Translations under genes and position numbers: made by a program
Assembly: GCF_001189235.2 (NCBI RefSeq)
Contig: NZ_LFIP02000003.1
Span: 372,001 to 436,000 of the forward strand
Source of the DNA: Bradyrhizobium embrapense
Lineage (GTDB): Bacteria > Pseudomonadota > Alphaproteobacteria > Rhizobiales > Xanthobacteraceae
Direction: 5' to 3'
Length of the DNA stretch: 64,000 bases
The notes under the pieces: generated by a model
What the model saw: the letters and a program-made list of their open reading frames with translations, nothing else
Database searches by the model: none
Told to the model about the DNA's origin: nothing
Part shown: piece by piece, positions 19,986 through 28,222 of the stretch
Layout of the letters: each line of letters begins with the position of its first letter
Numbering within the stretch: position 1 is the stretch's first letter

Positions 19986-21815
19986 CTACGTCAGCGTCGC
20001 CGTCGCCTCGTCGAGCCAGAGCTTGGTGGCGTTGTCGTCGAGATGCGGGCGCACCACGCGCGCGACGCGGGCGTGGTAGTCGTTGAGCCAGCTCAATTCG
20101 CCGTCGCTCAGCATGCCGACCTCGATCAGGCGGCGGTCGATCGGCGCCAGGGTCAGGGTCTCGAATGCGTTGACCGGCTTCTCGGCGCCGGCAATGTCGG
20201 TGCCGATCACGAGCTCGAGGTTCTCGATCCTTATGCCGTAGGCGTCGGTCTTGTAGTAGCCCGGCTCGTTGGACAGGATCATGCCGCGCTTCAGCGGCGT
20301 GGTGCCGAGCTTGGAAATCCGCGCCGGGCCCTCATGGACGCTGAGATAGCTGCCGACGCCGTGGCCGGTGCCGTGTTCGAAATCGATCCCGGCCTGCCAG
20401 AGATATTGCCGCGCGAAGCTGTCGAGCTGCGCGCCGGTGGTGCCGTCGGGGAAGATCGCGCGGGCGATCGCGATATGGCCGCGCAGCACGCGGGTGAAGC
20501 GGTCGCGCATCTCGTCGGTCGGCTTGCCGATCGCGATGGTGCGGGTGACGTCGGTGGTGCCGTCCTCATATTGCGCGCCGGAATCGATCAGCAGGAGGTC
20601 GCCGGGCGCGATGCGGCGGTTGCTCTTGCGCGTCACGCGATAATGCACGATGGCGCCGTTGGGCCCGGTGCCGGCGATGGTCGGGAATGAGACGTCCTTC
20701 AGCGCGCCGGTCTGGCGGCGGAAGGTCTCCAAAGCCTCGACGGTGTCGATCTCGGTGAGGTGGCCGGAGGGCGCCTCGCGGTCGATCCAGGCGAGGAAGC
20801 GCGTCAGCGCCACCGCGTCGCGCCGATGCGCCGTCCGCGTGCCGTCGATCTCGGTGAGGTTCTTGACCGCCTTCAGCAGGCTGACCGGATCGTTGCCGCG
20901 CACCGGCTTGCCGCCAGCGCCGGAGATCAGGCGGCTCAACGCGTCGGCCGCGGTCGCGCTGTCGAGTGCGATCGAGGCGCCGCGTTTGGCGAGCTCGGTC
21001 AGTTTTGGCGTCAGCGCGGCCGGCTCCTCGACATCGGCGGACTGTTCGAGATGGTCGCGGGTCGCATTGGACAGCTTGCGGTGATCGATGAACACCAGCG
21101 GCCGGCCTTCCTTCGGCACCAGCGCGTAGGACAGCGGCAGCGGCGTGTGCGAGACGTCGGCGCCGCGGATGTTGAAGGTCCAGGCCACCGCGTGGCTGTC
21201 GGAGAGCACCAGCGCATCGACTCCGAGCTTGCTGATCTCGAGCCGGATGCGCTTCAGCTTCTCGGCCTCGATCTCACCGGAAAACTGCGTGCCGTGGATC
21301 GCAACCGGGCCGAGCGGCGGGGCCGGCCGTTCGTGCCAGACCGTATCGATCGGGTTGCCGTCGACGGCGATCAGCTCGGCGCCGGCCTTGGCGCAGGCCG
21401 CGGCCAGCCGTTCGGCTGCCGCAGAAGTGTGCAGCCAGGGGTCAAATCCTAGGCGGTCGCCGGCCGCCAGGTGCCGGGTCAGCCAGTGCTCCGGTGGCGG
21501 CTCGACCAGCGGCTCGACCTGCCAGGCCTTGCGATCGACCTGCTTGCCGGCCTGCAGCGTGTAGCGCCCGTCGACGAACAGGGCGGCTTCCTTGCTCAGC
21601 ACGACCGCGAGCCCGGCCGATCCGGTGAAGCCGGTCAGCCAGGCGAGCCGCTCCTCGGACGCCGCAACATACTCATTCTGCTGCTGATCGGCACGCGGAA
21701 CCACAAACCCGGTCAGCTTGCGCCGCGCCAGTTCCTCGCGCAGCGCGCTCAAGCGTGCGGTCAGCGCCACGCCGCCTTCGGGCTCTTCGAACGTTTGGAA
21801 ATGGGCTTCGAACAT
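19986..21815 (-). CDS. Xaa-Pro aminopeptidase, M24B family (aminopeptidase P)
   Basis: Dinuclear metalloprotease that removes an N-terminal residue preceding proline. I chose ATG 21815 (MFEAHFQTFEEPEGGV), which has GAGAG 10 bases upstream and gives 609 residues. An ORF start at 21938 would add 41 unconvincing residues. Two creatinase N-domains (about 15-160 and 165-320) precede the pita-bread catalytic domain. Metal ligands are visible as D and D in LLIDSGAQYEDGTTDVTRT, H in FEHGTGHGVG, E in MILSNEPGYY and E in YGIRIENLELV. Length and two-domain N-terminus match the long, eukaryote-like APP1 type. It is single and monocistronic. Confidence 0.93.
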   Translation of the reverse strand: MFEAHFQTFEEPEGGVALTARLSALREELARRKLTGFVVPRADQQQNEYVAASEERLAWLTGFTGSAGLAVVLSKEAALFVDGRYTLQAGKQVDRKAWQVEPLVEPPPEHWLTRHLAAGDRLGFDPWLHTSAAAERLAAACAKAGAELIAVDGNPIDTVWHERPAPPLGPVAIHGTQFSGEIEAEKLKRIRLEISKLGVDALVLSDSHAVAWTFNIRGADVSHTPLPLSYALVPKEGRPLVFIDHRKLSNATRDHLEQSADVEEPAALTPKLTELAKRGASIALDSATAADALSRLISGAGGKPVRGNDPVSLLKAVKNLTEIDGTRTAHRRDAVALTRFLAWIDREAPSGHLTEIDTVEALETFRRQTGALKDVSFPTIAGTGPNGAIVHYRVTRKSNRRIAPGDLLLIDSGAQYEDGTTDVTRTIAIGKPTDEMRDRFTRVLRGHIAIARAIFPDGTTGAQLDSFARQYLWQAGIDFEHGTGHGVGSYLSVHEGPARISKLGTTPLKRGMILSNEPGYYKTDAYGIRIENLELVIGTDIAGAEKPVNAFETLTLAPIDRRLIEVGMLSDGELSWLNDYHARVARVVRPHLDDNATKLWLDEATATLT

Positions 21816-22003
21816 CGCCGTCGCACTCTCTTCGGATGCAGCATGAGCTTGTTGCCAACGCACGCAAGGCATGACCACATTTTTGGCATTACTTGTGCTT
21901 GAAACATGGCATAGTAGAAATGACCTGACGATGTCCACCGTCGTTGGTCAAGCGTACGGGGAGTGTCCAGGAGTGTCTCAACTCAACGGTGAGGAGAAGC
22001 ACG

Positions 22004-22189
22004 ATGCCTGCATTCACGTTTGAGAAGATCTCGCCGCCGGTCCCCCGCGGCCCGATCCCTCCGATCGAGCAGAAGCAACGTGGCGTCATCGTGCAGATGC
22101 TCGACCGTTTGGTCGAGGCACGGGCCAGGCGTGCAGCCGGTCAGGACAAGGTCGAGACGCCCGGCCGCGATTCCCTCGCGCCGAAATAG
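22004..22189 (+). CDS. Small conserved-looking hypothetical protein (61 aa)
   Basis: A short gene with an excellent ribosome binding site (GAGGAG, 7 bases before ATG 22004). The product, MPAFTFEKISPPVPRGPIP..., has a proline-rich N-terminal third followed by an amphipathic helix with IVQMLDRLVEARARRAAGQ and a basic/polar tail. There is no signal peptide or membrane segment. An in-frame ATG at 21944 has no such ribosome site, so I take 22004. It is divergent from the aminopeptidase and convergent with the cysteine-cluster gene. Function is unknown; I support it as a gene from the ribosome site, GC3 bias and ordered composition. Confidence 0.7.
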   Translation: MPAFTFEKISPPVPRGPIPPIEQKQRGVIVQMLDRLVEARARRAAGQDKVETPGRDSLAPK

Positions 22190-22207
22190 CCAACCCGCAG
22201 ATTCCGC

Positions 22208-22714
22208 TTACCGCGCGAGGTCCGATGCCTTCGCCACGGTCACGTTGACGACTTTGGTGCCTTCGAGCTCGCGCACGATCCGCTCGTCAGGGCCGACGAT
22301 GCCCAGATCGAATTCGCGCTCCGCCGTCAGCAGCGTCATGCGCTGGCCGGCGATGACGACGACGGTCATGTCGAGTGTCTCGCCGGATTTTGCCCATTCC
22401 CTGAGGTCGTTGCGAAACGGTTGCCTGCGCCAGGCATCGGGGAAGCCCGGATCGCATCTGACCTCGAGGCCGTCGTCCGACGTGGTCAGGACGAGCTTCG
22501 ATCGGGAGGGCTTCCAGTGCTCCTCCAAGAGTTCGTTGACCAGCCAGACGCAGCTGAACGAGCGGCATTCCGCCGGCCGGCCTGGATAGATCTGGCAGCC
22601 GCGTCCGGGCCTGCAATGCGGGCACCATTTGTCGGCGGGCTTCGCCAGCTCCTCGATCGCCATCACCTTGCAGCAGAGCGTGCAGTCGCCGCACTGTCTG
22701 CCGGTCGCGGTCAT
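22208..22714 (-). CDS. Cysteine-cluster protein (YkgJ/UPF0153-like, putative Zn/Fe-binding)
   Basis: A 168-residue protein with the CxxCxxCC cluster C8-GDC-TLCC15, then CPHC, GRGCQIYPGRPAECRSFSC. This is the cysteine order of the YkgJ (CxxCxxCC) family, thought to bind zinc or iron-sulfur metal. The C-terminal half is a plain alpha/beta segment with no recognised catalytic motif. It starts 6 bp after the prmA stop, so the two form an operon. The context says only that it may accompany ribosomal-protein methylation; a specific role is not known. Confidence 0.85.
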   Translation of the reverse strand: MTATGRQCGDCTLCCKVMAIEELAKPADKWCPHCRPGRGCQIYPGRPAECRSFSCVWLVNELLEEHWKPSRSKLVLTTSDDGLEVRCDPGFPDAWRRQPFRNDLREWAKSGETLDMTVVVIAGQRMTLLTAEREFDLGIVGPDERIVRELEGTKVVNVTVAKASDLAR

Positions 22715-22720
22715 TTCATC

Positions 22721-23608
22721 TCACCTTACCGAGTGCAGCAGCAGGCTGCTCCAGCCCTCGATCTTCAGATGCCGCAGCGGCACCAGCCCTCGGGCGCGAT
22801 AGGCGGCAATGACCGCCGGCGCCTGATGGGTCAGCAAGCCCGAGAGGATGACCTGCGCGGACGGAGCGAGGTGCAGCGCCATCGGTCCCGCCAGCTGACG
22901 CAGCGGATTGGCGAGGATGTTGGCGAGCACCAGATCGAACGGCCCGTCCTCGGCAAACCGCGGCGACGCAAAGCCGGTGGCACGGATCACATCCACCAGA
23001 TGTCCTGCCCCGTTCAGCCGGGCGTTCTCCTCGGCGACCTTGACCGACGGCGGGTCGATATCGCTCGCCAGCACCTTGCGATGCTGCGCCTTGGCGGCGG
23101 CAATCCCCAGCACGCCGGTCCCGGTGCCGAGATCGAGCACCCGGCGTGGCTGATAGGCTTTCAGCACATGGTCGAGCAGCAGCAGGCAGCCGCGCGTGGT
23201 GCCGTGATGGCCGGTCCCGAAGGCGAGCGCCGCCTCGATCTCGATCCCTAGCTTGTTTGGCGGTAACCTGTACCGGTCATGCTGGCCGTGGACGATGAAC
23301 CGGCCGGCCGCGACCGGGACCAGATCCTCCAGGCTGGCCTTGACCCAGTCCTTTGCCTCGACCGTATCAAATACCAAAGTCGATGCGACGTCCTGCCGCG
23401 ACACCACCTGACCAATGAGCTCGCGCAGCGAGGCCTGGTCCGGCGCCTCGGCAAAGTGGACGGTGACGTCCCAGCGGCCGTCTGGCCGCTCGAAGGCCGC
23501 AAAAGCCGCCTGATCCTCGAAATACAGCTCGGAAAGCGCGTCGACCACGCGCTTTGCGGTCGATTCGTCCGGAAGGGTGATGCTGGCGCGGTGTGTGGAC
23601 GGGGTCAT
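22721..23608 (-). CDS. prmA: Ribosomal protein L11 methyltransferase PrmA
   Basis: S-adenosylmethionine-dependent trimethylation of ribosomal protein L11. The 295-residue product has an N-terminal substrate-recognition domain (about 1-95), a linker, and a class I methyltransferase domain. Its motifs are AFGTGHHGTTRGCL (PrmA-specific), motif I VLDLGTGTGVLGIAAAK, ASDIDPPSV, and motif IV DLVLANILANPLRQLAG. The start is the ATG at 23608. First gene of a two-gene operon with the cysteine-cluster protein. Confidence 0.96.
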   Translation of the reverse strand: MTPSTHRASITLPDESTAKRVVDALSELYFEDQAAFAAFERPDGRWDVTVHFAEAPDQASLRELIGQVVSRQDVASTLVFDTVEAKDWVKASLEDLVPVAAGRFIVHGQHDRYRLPPNKLGIEIEAALAFGTGHHGTTRGCLLLLDHVLKAYQPRRVLDLGTGTGVLGIAAAKAQHRKVLASDIDPPSVKVAEENARLNGAGHLVDVIRATGFASPRFAEDGPFDLVLANILANPLRQLAGPMALHLAPSAQVILSGLLTHQAPAVIAAYRARGLVPLRHLKIEGWSSLLLHSVR

Positions 23609-23678
23609 TGGAGGCCGGTAGCGCGGTTTTTGTTAAAATTTCAAGCCGCATTCAGTCGAATATCGCGAGAATTGATAG

Positions 23679-23738
23679 GTTCCCGGTTCAAGCAACTTTA
23701 GATTTCACCATAGTAGTACCGGTTCCGGAACCGGGAAC
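23679..23738. repeat. Nested inverted repeats next to pilin remnant
   Basis: GTTCCCGGTTC (23679-23689) is repeated in inverted form as GAACCGGGAAC (23728-23738). The right arm overlaps a perfect 16-bp palindrome CCGGTTCCGGAACCGG (23719-23734). The structure sits directly before the point where flp-like coding begins. It could be an operator, or the scar of the event that removed the pilin 5' end. Confidence 0.6.
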
Positions 23739-23876
23739 TCCCTGTTCCAAGAGATCACAACCAAGGGCAGGGCAGCCATTGCGACCGGTATCGCCATCGC
23801 GATCATCGCTGCGGTGAACGGCGTCGGCTCGAACCTGAGCGGGACGTTCAACACGGTCGCCAGCTCGCTCAAGTAA
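23739..23876 (+). pseudogene. Flp/Fap-type pilin remnant (5' end missing)
   Basis: The frame ending at the TAA at 23874-23876 reads SLFQEITTKGRAAIATGIA then IAIIAAVNGVGSNLSGTFN and TVASSLK. The part from ATGIAIAII to the end matches the C-terminal two thirds of Flp pilins (family pattern IEYGLIAAGIAVAIIAAVNGVG-L---F-S---SL). The expected N-terminal leader, the G|ATAIEYGLI processing region and any start codon are absent: upstream, the frame has no ATG, GTG or TTG before the stops at 23673 and 23676. It keeps a good intrinsic terminator. No tad/cpa assembly genes are near. Confidence 0.8.
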
Positions 23877-23902
23877 TTTCGCAGACGGCGTTCTCGAGCA
23901 AG

Positions 23903-23934
23903 CACCGGGCAATGAGGCCCGGTGTTTTCTTTTT
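23903..23934 (+). terminator. Rho-independent terminator after pilin remnant
   Basis: The stem is CACCGGGC (23903-23910) paired with GCCCGGTG (23917-23924), with loop AATGAG, then TTTTCTTTTT. It lies 26 bp after the pilin stop and is oriented for plus-strand transcription. Confidence 0.9.
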
Positions 23935-23940
23935 GACAGA

Positions 23941-24109
23941 TTGTCCACAGCTCCTCACGTAGCCTGTCCACAAGACATCCAGCGCGTCGTCCTGGGGTTG
24001 TCGGCCTCCGTTCCACAGGTAGTCCACCGCGAGATTCACTGATTGTCCCCGCCAAGGGACACCAGGTCTGCCTCCAGTCGACCACAGCTTCTCAACAGAT
24101 CTGTCCACA
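23941..24109. other. Cluster of DnaA-box-like motifs (YTGTCCACA)
   Basis: Within 170 bp of non-coding sequence there are TTGTCCACAG at 23941-23950, CTGTCCACAA at 23964-23973 and CTGTCCACAG at 24101-24110, all on the plus strand. Weaker CCACAG-containing relatives lie at 24011-24018 (TTCCACAG) and 24081-24086. The established DnaA box is TTATCCACA; high-GC bacteria often use TTGTCCACA. No gene occupies 23935-24150. Whether DnaA binds here is inference. Confidence 0.5.
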
Positions 24110-24150
24110 GCTTGCCACGTCATCGGCGCGCGCCCGATGCGCCGTCCGTT

Positions 24151-25752
24151 CTATGCGAACAGCGCGCGATGGTCGGCGAGCACGGCTCGCGCGGCGTTGT
24201 GGCCGGGGGCGCCGGTGACCCCGCCGCCGGGATGGGCGCCGGAACCGCAATGGTAGAGACCGCGGAGCGGTCCGCGGTAGTCGGCGTGGCCGAGCATCGG
24301 ACGCGCCGAGAACAGCTGGTTCAGCGTCAGCGCGCCGTGAAAGATGTCGCCGCCGAGCAGGCCGAACTGCCGCTCAAGGTCGAGCGGCGACAGGATCTGG
24401 CGGCCGACCACACTGCCTGCGAAGCCGGGGGCGTAGCGATCGACGGTCGCGATCATGAGGTCAGCGACCTCTTCGCGATGGTCGTCCCATGATTTGCCAT
24501 CGGGCAATTGCGGCGCGACGTGCTGGCAGAACAGGCTCGCGACGTGCTGGCCCGGCGGGCTCAAACCGTCGTCGAGCGTCGAGGGGATCAGCACCTCGAC
24601 GACGGGCGCGCGGCTCCAGCCGAGCTCGCGCGCATCGCGCCAGGCGCGATCCATGTAGCCGAGACCGGGCGCGATGATGATGCCGGCGGTGAGGTGATCG
24701 CCCGGGCCGGGCAGCGCCGTGAACGAGGGCAGGGAATCAAGTGCCACATTCATCCTGAACGTGCCGGAGCCGTTCTGCCATCGCGCGATGCGCGTGCGGA
24801 ATTCGCTCGCCAGTGCGCCCGCCGGCACCAGGCGCGTGTAGAGCAGCTTCGGGTTGACGTTGGAGACGACATATTTGGCGCGTACCGTCTCGCCATTGTC
24901 GAGGATGACGCCGGTGGCGCGATCCTTCTCGACGATCACCTCGCGGACACCGGCATCGGTTCCGATCTCGACGCCATGGCTGCGCGCGGCGTGCGCCATC
25001 GCCAGGGTGATCGCGCCCATGCCCCCGATCGCGTGGCCCCAGACACCCTTCTTGCCGTTCACCTCGCCGAACGCATGGTGCAGCATCACATAGGCCGAGC
25101 CGGCCGCGTAGGGGCTGGCGTAATTGCCGACGATGGCGTCGAAGCCGAACAGCGCCTTGACGAGGTCGTTCTCGAAGCGCTCGTCGAGCATCTCGCCCGC
25201 CGAGCGTGTGAACAGGTCGAGCAGATTGCGCTGCTGCTCGAGCGACAGCCGCCGCAGGATGTTGGCGGTGCCGAGCGCGTTGAAGGCTTCACTCATCGCG
25301 CCGAGGCCAAAACCCTCGACCAGGTTCGGCGGCGCGCGCAGCACGAATTGGCGTAGCACATCGGCGATGGCTTCGAGTTCGCCCGAGAACACGCCGATTG
25401 TGTTTGCATCCCGCTGGCTGAGTTTCGCCACCGACCGCCGGGTGCGGCCTTCGCCGGTCAGCAGATAACTGCCGTCGGGTGCGGGGAGGAAGTTCTGCGC
25501 GCGACGCTCGACGATCCTGAGGCCGTGATCGGCAAGCTTCAGGTCGGAGATGATCTGCGGGTTGAGCAGGCTCACCGTGTAGGCGGCGACCGAATTGCGG
25601 AAGCCCGGACAAAACTCTTCGGTGACGGCGGCGCCGCCGACCACCTTGCGGCGCTCCACGACCCTGACCTTGAGCCCGGCCATCGCGAGATAGGCCGCGC
25701 AGGTGAGGCCGTTGTGCCCCGCACCGATGATGACGACGTCTGTTTCGTTCAT
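24151..25752 (-). CDS. NAD(P)/FAD-dependent oxidoreductase (COG1233, phytoene dehydrogenase-related)
   Basis: A 533-residue flavoprotein of the amine-oxidase/phytoene-desaturase superfamily. The N-terminal dinucleotide motif VVIIGAGHNGLTCAAYLA is followed by VVERRKVVGGAAVTEEFCPGF. A substrate domain follows, and the C-terminal FAD motif is GLYHCGSGAHPGGGVTGAPGHNAA. Its layout resembles the PYROXD2-like branch (long GxGHNG start, HPGGGV-GAPG end) rather than true carotenoid desaturases, and no carotenoid genes are nearby. The reaction cannot be inferred. It is a single gene divergent from the membrane-spermidine synthase fusion. Confidence 0.85.
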   Translation of the reverse strand: MNETDVVIIGAGHNGLTCAAYLAMAGLKVRVVERRKVVGGAAVTEEFCPGFRNSVAAYTVSLLNPQIISDLKLADHGLRIVERRAQNFLPAPDGSYLLTGEGRTRRSVAKLSQRDANTIGVFSGELEAIADVLRQFVLRAPPNLVEGFGLGAMSEAFNALGTANILRRLSLEQQRNLLDLFTRSAGEMLDERFENDLVKALFGFDAIVGNYASPYAAGSAYVMLHHAFGEVNGKKGVWGHAIGGMGAITLAMAHAARSHGVEIGTDAGVREVIVEKDRATGVILDNGETVRAKYVVSNVNPKLLYTRLVPAGALASEFRTRIARWQNGSGTFRMNVALDSLPSFTALPGPGDHLTAGIIIAPGLGYMDRAWRDARELGWSRAPVVEVLIPSTLDDGLSPPGQHVASLFCQHVAPQLPDGKSWDDHREEVADLMIATVDRYAPGFAGSVVGRQILSPLDLERQFGLLGGDIFHGALTLNQLFSARPMLGHADYRGPLRGLYHCGSGAHPGGGVTGAPGHNAARAVLADHRALFA

Positions 25753-25932
25753 GTCCGCTTCAAGAAGCAGTGATTAGAGCATGTGCTGTGGCGCCGCAGC
25801 GCCGCGTCGTCAAGTCCGCGTGACCGCGGTTTCTTGTCCGCGATACTGCCGTATGATCAAATTCAAATCCTCCGGTGCGGTGCCGCCGGACCGTCCGCCT
25901 CCGGCGCCCGCCGGGACCATGCCGGAGCTTTC

Positions 25933-28197
25933 ATGACATCTGAGCCGTCCGCCTCGCGAAACCGGCTGGTGCTGGTTGTCTACACCGCGGCGATCTTCGT
26001 CAGCGCGTTGTTGCTGTTCTCGGTGCAGCCGCTGTTTACCAAGATGGTGCTGCCGCGGCTCGGCGGCTCGCCGGCAGTGTGGTCGGTGGCGATGGTGTTC
26101 TTTCAGTCGCTGCTGCTCGCCGGCTACGCCTATGCGCATCTCCTGATGAAGCTGAACGGCCGTGTGGTGCCGGTCGTGGTGCATCTGGTGCTGCTCGTCG
26201 TCGCGCTGCTGACATTGCCGCTGTCGATCAAAAGCGGCTGGGGCGAGCCGCCGACCTCGGGCTACGCGGTCTGGCTGCTCGGCCTGTTCGCGGTCTCGAT
26301 CGGCCTGCCGTTCTTCGCGCTCGCCGCCAACAATCCGCTGCTGCAGGCCTGGTTCGTGCGCACCGGACACCCCAACGGCCCCGACCCGTATTTTCTCTAT
26401 GCGTCCTCGAACATCGGCAGCTTCCTGGCGCTATTGTCCTATCCGGTGCTGCTCGAGCCGATGTTCACATTGCGCACCCAGAATCTCATCTGGACCGGCG
26501 GCTATGGGCTGCTGATCGTTCTGATCGCAGGGTGCGGCGTGCTGCTGTTGCGCTCGCCGGCCTATGCCGCCGCGCTCAATATGCAGGTCGATGATGTCGA
26601 TGCGCCGGCGCCGTCCTGGCCGCGACGGGCGCGCTGGATCTTCCTGGCTGCCGTGCCGTCGGGCCTCCTGATCGCGGTGACGGCGCACATCTCGACCGAC
26701 GTCGCGGCCGCGCCCTTGCTCTGGGTGCTGCCGCTGTCGCTGTATCTGTTGACCTGGGTACTGGTGTTCCAGTCGCGGCCGCTGCTGCCGCACAAATGGA
26801 TGCTGCTGGCGCAGCCGCTGGCGATCGCCGGCGTCGTGATCCTGCTCGCGGTCGGCGGCGAGCAGAACCTGCTGCTCACGCTCGGTGGTCATCAGCTCTG
26901 CTTCTTCATCATTGCGATGGCCTGCCATGGCGAGCTCGCGCGTACCCGCCCTGCGGCGAAATATCTCACCGGCTTCTATGTCGCGCTGTCGTTCGGCGGC
27001 ATGGTCGGCGGCCTGTTCGCAGGGCTGATCGCACCGTTCACCTTCTCATGGATCGCCGAATATCCGATCCTGCTGGCGCTCGCGGCGTTGTGCCGTCCGC
27101 CCGGCGGCGCGGAGCGGCTGCCGCGCTGGAGCGCCTGGTACTGGCCGTTCCTCGCGGTGCTCGCGGTGGCGCTGATCGCGCCGAGCTATTCGGCTGGCGA
27201 CATCTTCAACTGGCTCGACGACCACCGGGTGTGGGTGATAGGCGCAGTCGGCGTGCTCTCGGCGCTGCTCGCGCTCGCACTGAACGCCAATCGCTGGAAG
27301 ATCTTCGCCACCGTGGTCGTCGCGCTGGTGGTGCTGCGCGCCTATCCATCCGACGACGGCCGCGTCGAGACCGTGCGCAGCTTCTTCGGCGTGCACAAGA
27401 TCGTGGTGACGCCGAACGGGCAGTACCACGTGCTGATGCACGGCACCACGATCCATGGTGCCGAAAAGTTCAAGAACGATGACGGCACGCCGGTCAGCGG
27501 AAGGCCGGAGCCGATCAGCTATTATCACAAGGATGGCGGCATCGGCCGGGCGATATCAGCGATCCGCGAGCGCAAGGGCGCGCCGCTGAAAGTGGCTGTC
27601 ATCGGTCTCGGCTCGGGGACGCTGACTTGTGCATCGGCCCCCGGCGAGGACTGGCGCTTCTTCGAGATCGACCAGTCGATGGTCGATACCGCGCGCGACC
27701 CGAAATACTTCACCTACATCCAGAACTGCGAGCCGGACCTCAAGCCCGTCATCGGTGATGCGCGGCTGACCTTCGCCAAGGAGCCGAACGGCGTCTACGA
27801 TCTCATCATCGTCGACGCCTATTCGTCGGATGCGATCCCGATCCACCTCGCAACCGAGGAGGCGATGGCGATCTACAAGGAGAAGCTGGCGCCGCAGGGC
27901 GCGGTCGTGATGCACGTCTCCAACCGGCATCTCGAACTCGCCAGCGTCGTGGTCGGCATTGCCGACGCCAACGACATGAAGAGCTGGGTCTACAGCGAGG
28001 ATTCCGGCCGCGACAACGAGTACATCTTCTCGACCTCGGTCGTGGTCTCAGCGCGCGAGGAGGCCGATGTCGGCAAGCTCGCATCGTCAGATGTCTGGAC
28101 CGAGACCGACGCCGACGAGAAGCAGCGGGTCTGGACCGACGACTATTCGAACGTGCTGGGCGCGGTCTACCGCCGCCTGCGCGACGGGGAGCAATAG
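25933..28197 (+). CDS. Membrane protein fused to spermidine-synthase-like domain
   Basis: A 754-residue fusion from ATG 25933 (MTSEPSASRNRLVLVV); the ORF opens 150 bases earlier, but the upstream part has poor GC3 and no family resemblance. Residues about 10-520 hold some 12 hydrophobic segments (VYTAAIFVSALLLFSVQPLFTKMVLPRLGGSPAVWSVAM is the characteristic opening). The C-terminal part is a class I methyltransferase/spermidine-synthase fold, with VIGLGSGTLTCASAPGEDWRFFEID, LKPVIGDARLTF and DLIIVDAYSSDAIPIHLATEEAM. Such MFS-like/SpeE fusions are widespread in proteobacteria, and their substrate is unproven. The aminopropyl-transfer site is only partly recognisable, so polyamine synthesis should not be assumed. 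Confidence 0.88.
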   Translation: MTSEPSASRNRLVLVVYTAAIFVSALLLFSVQPLFTKMVLPRLGGSPAVWSVAMVFFQSLLLAGYAYAHLLMKLNGRVVPVVVHLVLLVVALLTLPLSIKSGWGEPPTSGYAVWLLGLFAVSIGLPFFALAANNPLLQAWFVRTGHPNGPDPYFLYASSNIGSFLALLSYPVLLEPMFTLRTQNLIWTGGYGLLIVLIAGCGVLLLRSPAYAAALNMQVDDVDAPAPSWPRRARWIFLAAVPSGLLIAVTAHISTDVAAAPLLWVLPLSLYLLTWVLVFQSRPLLPHKWMLLAQPLAIAGVVILLAVGGEQNLLLTLGGHQLCFFIIAMACHGELARTRPAAKYLTGFYVALSFGGMVGGLFAGLIAPFTFSWIAEYPILLALAALCRPPGGAERLPRWSAWYWPFLAVLAVALIAPSYSAGDIFNWLDDHRVWVIGAVGVLSALLALALNANRWKIFATVVVALVVLRAYPSDDGRVETVRSFFGVHKIVVTPNGQYHVLMHGTTIHGAEKFKNDDGTPVSGRPEPISYYHKDGGIGRAISAIRERKGAPLKVAVIGLGSGTLTCASAPGEDWRFFEIDQSMVDTARDPKYFTYIQNCEPDLKPVIGDARLTFAKEPNGVYDLIIVDAYSSDAIPIHLATEEAMAIYKEKLAPQGAVVMHVSNRHLELASVVVGIADANDMKSWVYSEDSGRDNEYIFSTSVVVSAREEADVGKLASSDVWTETDADEKQRVWTDDYSNVLGAVYRRLRDGEQ

Positions 28198-28222
28198 ACG
28201 TGAGCAGTCGCCCGACGAACTT

